A stretch of DNA of 64,000 nt from Qipengyuania sp. SS22. GTDB lineage: Bacteria; Pseudomonadota; Alphaproteobacteria; Sphingomonadales; Sphingomonadaceae. This document shows, piece by piece, positions 1 to 9,551 of the stretch. The DNA lies in assembly GCF_025736935.1 (NCBI RefSeq), contig NZ_CP107048.1:930001-994000 (forward strand). Reading direction: 5' to 3'. The notes beneath the pieces were generated by a model, which was given only the letters and a program-made list of their open reading frames with translations, was not told where the DNA came from and made no database searches. The position numbers were made by a program, and so were the translations under genes. The stretch's first letter is position 1, and every line of letters begins with the position of its first letter.

Positions 1-247
1 ACTCGACGAAGCCCAAACCGACGAGGAGCGCCTGCTCGAAGCCGGCGACGTCCTGTTCGTCGCGGTCAATATCGTGCGGCGCTACGGCGTCGATCCGGAA
101 CAGGCCCTGCGCGCCTCCAATGCCAAATTCGAACGCCGTTTCAAGGTAATGGAACAGCTATCCGAGAACGAAGGCGAAGACTTCGCCGCGCTCGACCTCG
201 ACCGACAGGAAGAATACTGGCAGCGCGCCAAGCGCGAAACCGGTTAG
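1..247 (+). CDS. mazG: MazG nucleoside triphosphate pyrophosphohydrolase, C-terminal part
   Basis: The window opens inside this gene; reading from base 2 gives 81 residues to a TAG stop. MazG hydrolyses (d)NTPs to the monophosphate and pyrophosphate and serves as a house-cleaning enzyme. The visible part carries the end of the C-terminal MazG domain: a GDVLFVAVNIVRRYGVDP segment, matching the family helix with the metal-binding Asp, followed by an NAKFERRF helix typical of the MazG end. The start lies outside the window. The stop is interlocked with the stop of the convergent hflX in the four bases TTAG. Confidence 0.85.
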   Translation, partial: LDEAQTDEERLLEAGDVLFVAVNIVRRYGVDPEQALRASNAKFERRFKVMEQLSENEGEDFAALDLDRQEEYWQRAKRETG

Positions 248-1578
248 GCCAGCGCCTCGTACTGCCCCAGTTCCTTGGGGTTGAGCCGTACGGTGATCTG
301 CCGCGAACCGCCGTCCTCGGTTTCGATGTCCTCGATCACTTCACCATGCGCGTGCAGCCATGCGATCCTGCGTCCATCGCCCGCCGGAACCTCGAAAGTC
401 CGCAGCGCGGCGTTACGCGTCAGCATTTCGCCGAGGCGTTCAAGCAGCAGATCCACTCCCTCGCCCGTCAGCGCCGATGTCGCCACGATATCCTCGCCTG
501 CATCGACCTGTTCGGCCAATTCATCGGCCAGGGCGGGCTCAAGCTGGTCCCATTTGTTCCACACTTCGAGGATCGGGATCGACGAGGCCTCCCCTTCCCC
601 CTCGATCACATCGAGATCGCGCAGAATCTGCAACACCTGCGCCTTTTGCGCAGCGGTCGAGGGGTTCGAAATATCGCGTATGTGGCAGATGACGTCGGCC
701 GAGGTGACTTCCTCCAGCGTCGCACGAAAAGCGGCCACTAGCTGTGTCGGGAGATCGGAGATGAAGCCCACCGTATCCGACAGGATCGCCTTCTCCACCC
801 CCGGCAGGGTAATCGCGCGCATGGTCGGGTCGAGCGTGGCGAATAGCAGGTCTTCCGCCATCACCGCAGCCCCGGTCAGCCGGTTGAACAGCGTAGACTT
901 GCCCGCATTGGTATAGCCGACCAGTGCCACCACCGGCCATGGCGCACGTTCGCGGCGTTCACGATGCAAGCCGCGCGTCTTGCGGACCTGTTCGAGCTCC
1001 TTGCGCAGCCGCCCCATCCGCTGGCGGATCATCCGGCGGTCGGCCTCGATCTGGGTCTCACCCGGACCGCCGAGGAAGCCGAACCCCCCGCGCTGCCGTT
1101 CAAGGTGGGTCCAGCTGCGCACGAGGCGGCTTTGCTGGTAATCGAGATGCGCGAGCTCGACCTGCAATCGGCCTTCGGCAGTCGCGGCGCGTTCGCCGAA
1201 GATTTCGAGAATCAGTCCGGTCCGGTCGATAACCTTGCGCGCGAGCTTTTCTTCCAGATTGCGCTGCTGGATCGGGCTCAAAGCGCCATCCACGACGACA
1301 AGCTCGGCCTCGTTCTGCTCGCAGGCGATACGGATATTGTCGACCTGGCCCGCGCCGAACAGTAGGTTCGGCCGCACTTCGCGCACCGGGAGCACGAAGC
1401 TGTCGGCAATGGCAATGCCGATCGCCAGCGCAAGCCCCTCGGCTTCGGCAAGCCGCGACTGCGCATCGAGGTCATAGGCCATCCCGCGGATGTCGGGGCA
1501 CACCACCAGTGCCCGCGCCCCGCGCGAAACCTCGCCCATCAGGTCATCGTCGAAGCTCAGCTGTCGTCTTCTTCCCAC
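244..1578 (-). CDS. hflX: GTPase HflX
   Basis: HflX is a ribosome-associated GTPase of the translation-factor-related class; in other bacteria it rescues stalled or heat-damaged 50S and 70S ribosomes. The 444-residue protein has the N-terminal HflX domain (about 20-190) with its Gly-rich linker [15 protein letters not shown], then the G domain: G1 GYTNAGKST at 221-229, G3 DTVGF at 268-272, G4 NKWD at 341-344. The GTG start given here overlaps the 3' end of hfq by 22 bases; an ATG at 1537-1539 (residue 14, MGEVSRG) is an alternative start. The hfq-hflX order is widely conserved in proteobacteria and fits cotranscription. The stop overlaps the convergent mazG stop. Confidence 0.93.
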   Translation of the reverse strand: MGRRRQLSFDDDLMGEVSRGARALVVCPDIRGMAYDLDAQSRLAEAEGLALAIGIAIADSFVLPVREVRPNLLFGAGQVDNIRIACEQNEAELVVVDGALSPIQQRNLEEKLARKVIDRTGLILEIFGERAATAEGRLQVELAHLDYQQSRLVRSWTHLERQRGGFGFLGGPGETQIEADRRMIRQRMGRLRKELEQVRKTRGLHRERRERAPWPVVALVGYTNAGKSTLFNRLTGAAVMAEDLLFATLDPTMRAITLPGVEKAILSDTVGFISDLPTQLVAAFRATLEEVTSADVICHIRDISNPSTAAQKAQVLQILRDLDVIEGEGEASSIPILEVWNKWDQLEPALADELAEQVDAGEDIVATSALTGEGVDLLLERLGEMLTRNAALRTFEVPAGDGRRIAWLHAHGEVIEDIETEDGGSRQITVRLNPKELGQYEALA

Positions 1579-2096
1579 TCCTCGGTCAGATCGACCGGGG
1601 TGGCTGGCTGGATTGTCGATACGGCGTGCTTATAGGCCAGCTGGACGTAGCCGTCGCGCTCGAGCAGCATGCAGAAAAGGTCGTATGCGGCGATCCGTCC
1701 CTGCAACATGACGCCATTGACCAGAAACATCGTCACTTGCGCTTCGGCCTGGCGCACCCGGCTGAGGAAGACATCCTGCAGCAGGCGCTGCTTGGCGGAC
1801 GATCCCTGGCTGGCGAATTGCGTGGTATCGACCGGCTGCGCGGGCATTATCGTGCTGATCGCATGCTTGTAGACAAGCTGTGACTGGCCATCGCGGCGCA
1901 GCAGGATCGAGAAATTGTCGAACCACGTGACAATGCCCTGAAGCTTGACGCCCTTGACCAGGAACATGGTCACCGGAGCCTTGTTCTTGCGGAGCAGATT
2001 GAGGAAGGCGTCCTGCAAGTTCGCAGGGCGGCTTGCCGGGCCCGTTTCGGGCGATTTTGGACGCGGTCGTGCCGAAAGTGTTCGATCGCCGGACAT
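1557..2096 (-). CDS. hfq: RNA chaperone Hfq with two tandem Sm domains
   Basis: Hfq is the ring-shaped RNA chaperone that pairs small RNAs with mRNAs. Ordinary bacterial Hfq is 70-100 residues with one Sm domain; this one is 179 residues with two. Domain 1 (about 26-90) has [22 protein letters not shown] and YKHAISTI. Domain 2 (about 105-170) has [22 protein letters not shown] and YKHAVSTI. A short Gln/Ser-rich linker joins them and an acidic tail ends the protein. If six Sm folds still form the ring, the working unit would be a trimer (inference). Domain 2 has lost the basic rim residues that domain 1 keeps. Tandem Hfq is, to my knowledge, already noted in sphingomonads such as Novosphingobium. 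It lies downstream of ntrX and overlaps hflX. Confidence 0.95.
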   Translation of the reverse strand: MSGDRTLSARPRPKSPETGPASRPANLQDAFLNLLRKNKAPVTMFLVKGVKLQGIVTWFDNFSILLRRDGQSQLVYKHAISTIMPAQPVDTTQFASQGSSAKQRLLQDVFLSRVRQAEAQVTMFLVNGVMLQGRIAAYDLFCMLLERDGYVQLAYKHAVSTIQPATPVDLTEEWEEDDS

Positions 2097-2188
2097 GTAC
2101 TTTTCCCGTTTTTGGCAGCCCTTGGAAGGGCCGCAATCTGGGCGCCCACCACGCCCGAGTGCATTCGCAAATGTTCGCGAACCCCGTT

Positions 2189-2217
2189 ATTGTGGAAGAC
2201 AATCCCAAGTAGCGCAA
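2189..2217 (-). promoter_or_regulatory. possible hfq promoter
   Basis: In the 167-base gap between ntrX and hfq, the minus strand reads TTGCGC, 17 bases, CACAAT, a passable sigma-70 pair (4 of 6 matches in each box). It would place transcription start near 2182, about 85 bases before the hfq ATG. A perfect palindrome GTTCGCGAAC (2173-2182) sits at the presumed start site and could be an operator. Read by eye only; weak. Confidence 0.28.
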
Positions 2218-2263
2218 CGGATTCCTTGTTTTGTCAGACAATGCGCAACTTTCGCGGGACGCG

Positions 2264-3649
2264 TCAGTTCTTCCGCTCGGGCCCCTTGCGCTCGACCATG
2301 CCCAGTAGCTTGAGTTTGCGGTGCAGCGCCGAGCGCTCCATCCCGATGAAGTTCGCGGTCTTCGAGATATTCCCGGAAAACCGACGGATCTGCACAGTCA
2401 GATACTCGCGTTCGAAATTCTCGCGCGCTTCGCGTAGCGGGGCGCCCATCATCGCCCCGACCCCGCCGCCACCACTGCCTTTGCCACCGAGTACTTCTTC
2501 GGGGAGCATGTCGACCTCGATCCGTTCGAGGCTGTCGCGCGGGGTCAGAATGATGGTGCGCTCGACCACATTGCGCAGCTGGCGCACATTTCCGGGCCAG
2601 TCATAGGCCTGGAGCGCGGCCATGGCCTCTTCGCTGATCGTCGGCGGCCGCAGGCCTTGCTCGGTCGCATAGCGGGCAAAGAAACTGTCGGCGAGCGCGG
2701 GGATGTCGTCGCGGCGTGCGGCGAGCGAGGGAACTTCGACCGGGACGACGTTTAGCCGGTAGAACAAGTCCTCGCGAAAGCGCTTCTCCTCCATCTCGCC
2801 GGCCAGATCGCGCGAGGTCGAAGAAACAACGCGAACGTCGACGCCGATCTGCCGGGTCCCGCCAACGCGAACGAAACTCTGCTCGGTCAGCACGCGCAGG
2901 ATACGCGCCTGCGTCGACAGCGGCATGTCGGCCACTTCATCGAGATACAGCGTGCCGCCATCCGCGGTCTCCAGCAGTCCCGGACGGACGAGCTTGCCAT
3001 CTGCTTCCTCGCCGAACAGTTCCTCTTCGAACCGCTCGGGCGTGATCCGCGCAGAGTTGACGATGACGAAAGCCTTGTCGGTTCGCGCGCTCCAGCTGTG
3101 CAACAGGCGCGCGGCAACTTCTTTCCCGGCACCGGCAGGACCCGTCACCAGAACCCGGCTCCCAGTACTGGCAACCCGCTTGAGCGTGGCGCGGACGGCG
3201 TTGATGACCGCCGAATTGCCGGTGAACTCGTCGCCCTGCCCCTGGTTTTCGCGCAGCCGCGTGTTCTCGCGGCGCAGGCGTTCGGTTTCGGTGGCACGCT
3301 CGACGAGATGCAGGAGACGCTCGGCTTCGAACGGCTTCTCGATAAAATCGACCGCGCCGCGGCTGACCGCGCTGACCGCAGTGTCGATATTACCGTGGCC
3401 CGAAAAGATGATGACCGGGAGGTCCGGCTCGCGCGCCTTGATCGCGTCGAGCACTTCGAGTCCGTCCATCGGGCTGCCGTGCAACCACACGTCGAGCAGG
3501 ACGAGGCTCGGGCGCTTGTCATCGATCGCCTCGATCGCCGAGGTGCTGTCGCCAGCGGTGCGGCATTCATAGCCCTCGTCGCTCAGCACTCCCGCAACCA
3601 GTTCGCGGATGTCGCGTTCGTCGTCGACGATGAGAATATCCAGCGCCAT
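2264..3649 (-). CDS. ntrX: Response regulator NtrX (sigma-54 activator-like)
   Basis: NtrX is the response regulator partner of NtrY and in alphaproteobacteria affects nitrogen metabolism, redox response and envelope functions. The 461-residue protein has a receiver domain (1-120, phosphoacceptor Asp53 in LLDVW), a AAA+ domain with Walker A GPAGAGKE (170-177) and Walker B GGTLYLDE (231-238), and a C-terminal Fis-type helix-turn-helix (about 430-455). The sigma-54 contact motif GAFTGA is missing: the position reads GEEADG. This is usual for alphaproteobacterial NtrX and suggests it does not activate sigma-54 in the standard way. It starts 6 bases after the ntrY stop, as a two-gene unit. Confidence 0.94.
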   Translation of the reverse strand: MALDILIVDDERDIRELVAGVLSDEGYECRTAGDSTSAIEAIDDKRPSLVLLDVWLHGSPMDGLEVLDAIKAREPDLPVIIFSGHGNIDTAVSAVSRGAVDFIEKPFEAERLLHLVERATETERLRRENTRLRENQGQGDEFTGNSAVINAVRATLKRVASTGSRVLVTGPAGAGKEVAARLLHSWSARTDKAFVIVNSARITPERFEEELFGEEADGKLVRPGLLETADGGTLYLDEVADMPLSTQARILRVLTEQSFVRVGGTRQIGVDVRVVSSTSRDLAGEMEEKRFREDLFYRLNVVPVEVPSLAARRDDIPALADSFFARYATEQGLRPPTISEEAMAALQAYDWPGNVRQLRNVVERTIILTPRDSLERIEVDMLPEEVLGGKGSGGGGVGAMMGAPLREARENFEREYLTVQIRRFSGNISKTANFIGMERSALHRKLKLLGMVERKGPERKN

Positions 3650-3655
3650 GCGTCC

Positions 3656-5899
3656 CTATCCTTCTTTTTTCATGCTTGTCTGCGCGTCGCCATCGAGGGC
3701 GAGCGGATCGCGCGCGAACCGCATGGTCACGCGCGTGCCCCCGGTTTCGACCGAGGTGAATGTCATTTCGCCGCCGTGTTCCTCGACGATCTTGTTGACG
3801 ATCGCGAGCCCGAGGCCGGTGCCCTTCTCGCGCGTCGTCACATAGGGCTCGAGGATGTTCACGCGGTCCTGCGGCAGGCCGATGCCATTGTCCTGGATCG
3901 AAACCGTCACCGCCTCGTCGCCGGGCTCGACCTCGACCGTGATCTTCCCGCGGTAATCGACATCGGCAGTGTGCGCCTTCGCCTCGATCGCCTCATAGGC
4001 GTTCTTGAGCGTATTTGTCAGCGCCTGTCCCAATTGATGCCGGTCACACTGGATCCGCACCGGCGCGGCTTCGGTGGTGTGGAAGCGGTAATCCACATTC
4101 TGATGCGCGACTTCCTGCAGGAACAGCGACTGGCGGATAAGGTCGATCGCATCCTCGGTGCGGAAGGTCGGCTTGGGCAGCCGCGCGAAGCTGGAGAACT
4201 CGTCGACCATCTTCCGCAGGTCGCCGACCTGCCGCACGATGGTATTGGTAAGCTCGTCGAACAGCTCGCCATCGATTTCGATCTGCTTGCGATAGCGGCG
4301 CTTGAGGCGTTCGGTCGCGAGCTGGATCGGCGTGAGCGGGTTCTTGATCTCATGCGCAATTCGCCGCGCGACATCCGACCAGGCGGCCTGCCGCTGGTCG
4401 AGCAATTGGCGGGTGATGTCCTCGAAGGTGATCACATGACCATCGCTTTCGGGACCGATCTTGACCGCCAACGTGAGCAGTTCGCCGTTGCGGCTGTGCG
4501 AGATGACCCCTCGCGAGAGCCCCGCACGGACCATCGCACCGATCTGCGGGGCAAGATCGTCGAGAGTCTCGGGCAGGTGTCCTCCCGCAGCCTCGTTGCC
4601 GAGCATCGCTTGCGCGCCGGCATTCATCAACAGCACGTTGAGATCGGCATCGACGGAAATGATGCCTGCACTGACCGATTCCAGCACCGCCTCGATGAAG
4701 CTGCGCCGCTCTTCGAGCTCGGTATTGGCTGACAGCAGCGCGTCGGTCTGCTTTTCGAGCTGCGCGGTCATGCGGTTGAAAGCGCGGTTGAGCAGGCCGA
4801 TCTCGTCCGCGCCGGTGCGTCCTTCGACGCGCAGTGCGAAATTGCCCGCCCCCACCTTGTGCGCCGCCGCCACCAGATCGGTCAGCGGCTCGACCTGGCG
4901 ATCGGCAAAGCGCAGCGCAAACCATACCGCCAGGCCGACCAACGCGAGCGAAACGAAGAACAGCGCCAGATTGAACCGCAACTGCAGGGCGCGCGCCCGT
5001 TTGGTCAGTTCGTCGTAAGCGGTCGAGATCGAGCGCGCGGATTGCCAGCTACGGAACGAGCCCGCTTCCGCATTGCGCGCTGTATAGAGATAGATCCCGG
5101 CAGCGCGATCGATCGGCGCGACCGCTTCGATCCGCTCGGCGCTGCCGCGCACCGCCACCTGTTCGCCGCTCGACAACCGCTCCAGCGAGTTCTGCGCGAA
5201 GGCGCGCGGATCGCTGGCCTCATTGAGGCCGTAGACGACCGCCGTACGCATCGAACCATCGGGCATCGCCTGCAGGATGGCGCTCTCGATCACGTCGCGC
5301 GGCTCGGCCTGATATTGATAGACGAGCGCGAAATTGGGATCGGTCACCTCGACCCGGCCAAGGATGGCGCGCATATCCATCGCCATCGAGATCGTTTCAT
5401 TGCCGAGATCGAGCTGGTTCTCCTCGTAATATCCCTCGGCCAGTTGGTTGGCATTCTCCATCAGGCCGCGCGAATTGTCCGAGAACCAAAAATCCACCCC
5501 GGACTGGAACAGGAAAGCAGCGAAGCCCGCGACCAGCAGCGTCGGCACAGCCGCAATCAGCGAGAAGAAGAACACCAGCCTGACATGCAACCGCGCCGTG
5601 CTTCCGGCCGCACGCTTCAGCGCCACGCGCCGGCCCGCCAGCACCAGCAGTGCCATGGCGGGAATAAGCGTGCCGATAAGCAGGCCTGCGACCTGGCGCG
5701 ATGGCAGCAATGCGCCATCGGGCGGCGCATTGGTGAACGTGGCCCAGGTGCTGGCCACCATGATCAGGAAGGCGATCGCTGCAGTGACCTCGATATAGCC
5801 GAAGAGATTCTGCCGCCGCGAGGTAACCACGAACCTGCGCCACCAGCGCGGTATCTGCCGCCGTGTTTGTGCTATAGCCGTCGTCATCGTGGCGGACAT
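3656..5899 (-). CDS. ntrY: Sensor histidine kinase NtrY
   Basis: NtrY is the membrane-bound kinase that phosphorylates NtrX. From the ATG at 5897-5899 the protein has 747 residues: membrane segments near 36-55, 70-88, 106-130 and 309-330, a roughly 180-residue extracytoplasmic stretch between the third and fourth, a HAMP linker, a PAS domain (about 395-490), the HisKA box with His516 in [13 protein letters not shown], and an ATPase domain with NTLKNAYEAI, DNGIGLP and GTGLGLAIV. The start is uncertain: another ATG lies at 5885-5887, a TTG at 5915-5917 is also in frame, and none has a clear ribosome-binding site. An 83-base gap separates it from ntrC, so it may have its own promoter. Confidence 0.93.
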   Translation of the reverse strand: MSATMTTAIAQTRRQIPRWWRRFVVTSRRQNLFGYIEVTAAIAFLIMVASTWATFTNAPPDGALLPSRQVAGLLIGTLIPAMALLVLAGRRVALKRAAGSTARLHVRLVFFFSLIAAVPTLLVAGFAAFLFQSGVDFWFSDNSRGLMENANQLAEGYYEENQLDLGNETISMAMDMRAILGRVEVTDPNFALVYQYQAEPRDVIESAILQAMPDGSMRTAVVYGLNEASDPRAFAQNSLERLSSGEQVAVRGSAERIEAVAPIDRAAGIYLYTARNAEAGSFRSWQSARSISTAYDELTKRARALQLRFNLALFFVSLALVGLAVWFALRFADRQVEPLTDLVAAAHKVGAGNFALRVEGRTGADEIGLLNRAFNRMTAQLEKQTDALLSANTELEERRSFIEAVLESVSAGIISVDADLNVLLMNAGAQAMLGNEAAGGHLPETLDDLAPQIGAMVRAGLSRGVISHSRNGELLTLAVKIGPESDGHVITFEDITRQLLDQRQAAWSDVARRIAHEIKNPLTPIQLATERLKRRYRKQIEIDGELFDELTNTIVRQVGDLRKMVDEFSSFARLPKPTFRTEDAIDLIRQSLFLQEVAHQNVDYRFHTTEAAPVRIQCDRHQLGQALTNTLKNAYEAIEAKAHTADVDYRGKITVEVEPGDEAVTVSIQDNGIGLPQDRVNILEPYVTTREKGTGLGLAIVNKIVEEHGGEMTFTSVETGGTRVTMRFARDPLALDGDAQTSMKKEG

Positions 5900-5970
5900 A
5901 CAACGGCACTGTTGCAAAGTTGCAAGGACAAATTCGATCAGTTGTGGACGGCAGCGGATGGATGTCGACG

Positions 5971-7383
5971 TTATCGCCTACGGGTGAAGGTTTCCGGCGC
6001 GATGTCGAGTTCTGAAAGTCGCTTGCGCAAGGTGTTGCGATTGATGCCCAAAAGGCGCGCCGCGCGAAGCTGATTGCCCTCGGTCCGTTCGAGCGCCAGT
6101 TCGAACAGCGGCTTCTCGAACGCAGCAAGCGCAGCATGATACACCGCGCCGTCTGCCGGGCGGGTCATGTCGACCCATGCTTCGACGGCGGCCTCGAAAC
6201 CGTGCTTGGCGCCATTGTCCTCATCGGTCCGGGCCGTCGGGAGCACGTCTTCAACCGCCGCGCGGTCGATCGTGTCGTCGCGCGCCATCAGCGCGAGCCG
6301 GAACGCCGCATTGCGCAATTCGCGGACATTGCCGCGCCATGCCCGTCCCTTGAGCGCTTCGATCCCATCGACACTCGCCTGCCGAAGCGGAAGCCCCTCC
6401 CCCGCCGCCTGGCCGAGGAAGTGGCGTACAAGGGCCCCGATGTCTTCCGGGCGTTCGCGCAGCGGCGGCAAATGGATCGGGACGACGTTGAGCCGATAAT
6501 AGAGGTCTTCGCGAAACCGCCCGTCGGCAATCATCGGAGCAAGGTCCCGATTGGTCGCTGCGACGATACGCACATCCACGCCGATCTCCTGCCGACCGCC
6601 AACCCGCCGGATCCGCCCCGACTGGAGCGCGCGCAACAGGCGGGTCTGTGCCTCGGCGGGCATATCGCCGATCTCGTCGAGAAACAGCGTCCCGCCATTG
6701 GCCTGTTCGAACTTGCCGATCTGCTGGCTCACTGCGCCGGTAAAAGCCCCGCGTTCGTGGCCGAACAGCTCGCTTTCGAGCAGATCGTGCGGGATCGCCG
6801 CCATGTTGACCGCAACGAAGGGCCCGGTCTTGCGCGAGCCCAACTGGTGGATTGCCTCGGCGACCAGTTCCTTGCCCGTCCCGCTTTCGCCGGTAATCAG
6901 CACGGTAAGATCGTTGCGCAGGACGCGGGTAATCATACGGTAGACGCCCTGCATCGCAGGACTGCGCCCGATCAGCGGCAGCGCGCTGTCCTCGGCCTCC
7001 TCCTCCCGCTCGCTCGACGGACGACTGGCGACCGCCTGGGCCACGGCCTGCGTCAGTTCGTCGAGGTCGAACGGCTTGGGGAAATATTCGAATGCATCGC
7101 TATCGCTTGCGCGCACCGCCGTATCGAGCGTGTTCTGCGCCGACAGCACGATGACCGGCATCGCTGGGGCCAGCTTGCGCACGGTGTCGATCGACGCGAG
7201 CCCGTCGCCATCTTCCAGCATCACATCGGTGAGCATCACGTCGAACCGGTTGTCGGTCAGCAAGGCATCGCGCCGCGCTATGCTTTCGCAGGCGGTAACA
7301 TCGAAGCCTTCCTCGCGCAGCGCCTCGGTGATGACCGTGGCGATACCCTTGTCGTCCTCGACCAGCAGAACAGTATGCGCCAT
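5971..7383 (-). CDS. ntrC: Nitrogen regulation response regulator NtrC
   Basis: NtrC (GlnG, NRI) activates sigma-54 promoters of nitrogen-assimilation genes when phosphorylated by NtrB. The 470-residue protein has a receiver domain with Asp53 (LTDVM), a AAA+ domain with Walker A GESGTGKE (165-172), an intact GAFTGA loop (212-217) and Walker B GGTLFLDE, and a C-terminal Fis-type helix-turn-helix around LRAARLLGINRNTLRKRL. The intact GAFTGA contrasts with its neighbour NtrX. It lies 8 bases downstream of ntrB and is surely cotranscribed with it. Confidence 0.96.
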   Translation of the reverse strand: MAHTVLLVEDDKGIATVITEALREEGFDVTACESIARRDALLTDNRFDVMLTDVMLEDGDGLASIDTVRKLAPAMPVIVLSAQNTLDTAVRASDSDAFEYFPKPFDLDELTQAVAQAVASRPSSEREEEAEDSALPLIGRSPAMQGVYRMITRVLRNDLTVLITGESGTGKELVAEAIHQLGSRKTGPFVAVNMAAIPHDLLESELFGHERGAFTGAVSQQIGKFEQANGGTLFLDEIGDMPAEAQTRLLRALQSGRIRRVGGRQEIGVDVRIVAATNRDLAPMIADGRFREDLYYRLNVVPIHLPPLRERPEDIGALVRHFLGQAAGEGLPLRQASVDGIEALKGRAWRGNVRELRNAAFRLALMARDDTIDRAAVEDVLPTARTDEDNGAKHGFEAAVEAWVDMTRPADGAVYHAALAAFEKPLFELALERTEGNQLRAARLLGINRNTLRKRLSELDIAPETFTRRR

Positions 7384-7391
7384 CGTTCTCC

Positions 7392-8453
7392 CTAGCCCGC
7401 TACTGGCAGGTTGATGCGGAAATGGGTTTGGCCCGCCCGCTCGTCGCGCGCATGCGAGATGCGCCCGCCCATATCGCGGAGTAGCTTGCGAACAAGCGCG
7501 AGCCCAAGCCCTTGCCCATGCGGCTTGCTCGACACAAAAGGCTCGAACACGTGATCGCGCAGCGCCGGGTCGATCCCCGGACCGCTATCGGTCACCGTGA
7601 TCTCGATTGGAAGGCGAGTCGCCTTGCCCAGCCGGATCGTGTTGAATACCAGGCCGCTAACGAACCGCGTTCGCACGCTGACACGGGGGTTTTCCATACC
7701 CGCGCTCGCGTCGCAGGCGTTAGCGATCAAATTGATCAGCACCTGTTCTAGCGCGCCCTGATCGGCAGCGACAGGTGGCAGTGAGGGATCGAATTCCTCG
7801 ACCAGTTCGCATTGCGCGCTGCGCCCGGTGCGTACCGTGGCCATGGCGTTGCGGATCGCCTCGTGCAGGTTGCACGGCCCGGTGATCTCTACCGGTTTCG
7901 CGCCGAGCTGCTGCATCCGGTCGATCAACTGGGCGATACGGTCCACTTCGGCGGAAATCATCTGCGCCAGCGGTTTGTCCTTGCTGGCGATCCGCCGGGC
8001 CAGGAGCTGGCTCGCCCCGCGGATGGCCGACAGCGGGTTCTTGATCTCATGCGCAAGGACCGCAGGCGCCCGCAATTCCACGCGTTCGTTCTCGTCCTCG
8101 TCATTGGCTGGCTGTCCCGCATCGGAAAGCGTAATTACCCGCCATCCGGTTTCGCCATGCATGGGAGAGCTGCTGATGTTGACGCGCCGGTCTCCGACGG
8201 CAGTCGTTATGGTAACGCCGCGCGCGATGACCTGCGCATCGGCGGTCGATAGCCTTTCGCTCAAGCGTTCGTCAGACATCCCGATGACGTCCCATAAGCG
8301 CTTCTCGCATAGCTTGTGCGCGCTGCGGCCCAGCATCTCCTCCGCTGCGTGGTTGGCTTCCACAATATTGTCATCCTCGTCGAGCAGCAGGACCGCGAAG
8401 ATCAGCGCGGCGAGCTGGGCGCGCGCATCGGGTGCGCCGGCGGATGTGCTCAC
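7392..8453 (-). CDS. ntrB: Nitrogen regulation sensor kinase NtrB
   Basis: NtrB (GlnL, NRII) is the soluble kinase and phosphatase of NtrC, controlled by PII proteins. The frame stays open far upstream, but the gene most likely begins at GTG 8451-8453, which overlaps the dusB stop as GTGA; the upstream part is antisense-free shadow of dusB. The resulting 353 residues begin with a PAS domain (about 10-110, [14 protein letters not shown]), then HisKA with His135 in [15 protein letters not shown], then an ATPase domain with [17 protein letters not shown] and [11 protein letters not shown]. There is no membrane segment. The dusB-ntrB-ntrC order is the classic nifR3-ntrB-ntrC arrangement of alphaproteobacteria. 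Confidence 0.94.
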   Translation of the reverse strand: MSTSAGAPDARAQLAALIFAVLLLDEDDNIVEANHAAEEMLGRSAHKLCEKRLWDVIGMSDERLSERLSTADAQVIARGVTITTAVGDRRVNISSSPMHGETGWRVITLSDAGQPANDEDENERVELRAPAVLAHEIKNPLSAIRGASQLLARRIASKDKPLAQMISAEVDRIAQLIDRMQQLGAKPVEITGPCNLHEAIRNAMATVRTGRSAQCELVEEFDPSLPPVAADQGALEQVLINLIANACDASAGMENPRVSVRTRFVSGLVFNTIRLGKATRLPIEITVTDSGPGIDPALRDHVFEPFVSSKPHGQGLGLALVRKLLRDMGGRISHARDERAGQTHFRINLPVAG

Positions 8454-9469
8454 GCGGCGCGGCGCCGGAGGAACGGTGCGTAGAAGCCCTCGATTTCCTC
8501 GAGCACCTTGCGCGGATCGTCGATGAAGTTGACGAAATTGCGGAACTCGGCCGAGCCATGCATGCCCTTGGTATACCAGCCGAGGTGCTTGCGCGCGATC
8601 TTGGTGCCGACACCCTCGCCATAATGATCGAGCATCGCCTGGTAGTGTTCGACAAGCACGTTGTACTGCTCGTCGAACGAGGGGGTCTCGAGCACTTCGC
8701 CAGTGCGCCACCAGTGCATGATCTGACCCAGCAACCACGGTTTGCCGTAAGCCCCGCGCCCGATCATGATCCCGTCGGCGCCCGATTGTTCGAGCGCCGC
8801 TGCGGCATCGGCGATCGTGCAGATATCGCCATTGGCAATGACCGGGATCGAAACCGCGTCCTTCACCTTGCGGATGAAGGCCCAGTCGGCGTGGCCCTTG
8901 TACATCTGGTTGCGCGTGCGGCCGTGGACAGTGATCATCTTGACCCCGAGATCCTCGGCAATGCGCGCAAGTTCGGGGGCGTTGAGATCGGCATGATCCC
9001 AGCCCATCCGCATTTTGACGGTCACCGGCACGTCGACCGCCTTGACCGTCTCTTCCATCAGCGTGGTCGCCAATGGCACTTCCCGCATCAGCGCCGAACC
9101 GGCAAGCTGGCCGACGACCTTGCGCACCGGGCAACCGAAATTGATATCGATGATGGCCGCGCCGTTATCCTGCTGGAGCTTGGCCGCGTCCCCCATACTC
9201 ACCGGGTCGCAGCCAACCAGTTGCATCGACACCGGCTCCTCGGTCGCATCCCATGCGGCCTTCTGGATGCTCTGGCGCGTTTCGCGAATGGCCGCCTCGC
9301 TCGCGATCATTTCGGTAACGTTGAGGCCCGATCCATAGCGCCGCACCAAACGGCGGAAAGGCAGGTCGGTCACGCCGGTCATCGGCGCGAGTACGACCGG
9401 CGTGTCGATTGACACGTCGCCGACGAGGATTGGCTGCGGCGGCGCCGGAGGAAGGGGATGCTGGGTCAT
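8450..9469 (-). CDS. dusB: tRNA-dihydrouridine synthase DusB (NifR3 family)
   Basis: This flavoenzyme reduces uridines in the tRNA D-loop to dihydrouridine with NADPH. The 339-residue protein is a TIM barrel opening with [15 protein letters not shown] (FMN site), with the catalytic Cys113 in [10 protein letters not shown], the VTVKMRMGW strand, and the MITVHGRTR and [13 protein letters not shown] phosphate-binding loops. Length matches the family. It is the first gene of the ntr cluster and overlaps ntrB by four bases (GTGA), so ntrB translation is probably coupled to it. A divergent 82-base gap separates it from ispDF and should hold both promoters. Confidence 0.96.
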   Translation of the reverse strand: MTQHPLPPAPPQPILVGDVSIDTPVVLAPMTGVTDLPFRRLVRRYGSGLNVTEMIASEAAIRETRQSIQKAAWDATEEPVSMQLVGCDPVSMGDAAKLQQDNGAAIIDINFGCPVRKVVGQLAGSALMREVPLATTLMEETVKAVDVPVTVKMRMGWDHADLNAPELARIAEDLGVKMITVHGRTRNQMYKGHADWAFIRKVKDAVSIPVIANGDICTIADAAAALEQSGADGIMIGRGAYGKPWLLGQIMHWWRTGEVLETPSFDEQYNVLVEHYQAMLDHYGEGVGTKIARKHLGWYTKGMHGSAEFRNFVNFIDDPRKVLEEIEGFYAPFLRRRAA

Positions 9470-9507
9470 GCCGGGGTTCGTTGCCTAAATATTGGGCAGG
9501 CACATAG

Positions 9508-9523
9508 TGCGTTGCAGCGCAAA
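9508..9523. repeat. 16-base motif shared with 27247-27262
   Basis: TGCGTTGCAGCGCAAA lies in the dusB/ispDF divergent gap and recurs exactly upstream of the mscS gene. It contains an inverted repeat TGCG-TTGCAG-CGCA, so it may be a regulator site. Function unknown. Confidence 0.4.
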
Positions 9524-9551
9524 CGGCAAGCCGCTAGCGCGCTGCGTTCGT

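Noticed and set aside
3098-4732. 544-residue plus-strand reading frame opposite ntrX and ntrY
   Set aside because: It lies wholly opposite two clear genes, has no recognisable domain, and its His/Arg-rich composition is typical of antisense frames in GC-rich DNA.
8454-9134. Extension of ntrB upstream into dusB
   Set aside because: The added 227 residues overlap dusB in another frame and have no kinase or PAS features; GTG 8453 with a GTGA overlap is the natural start.
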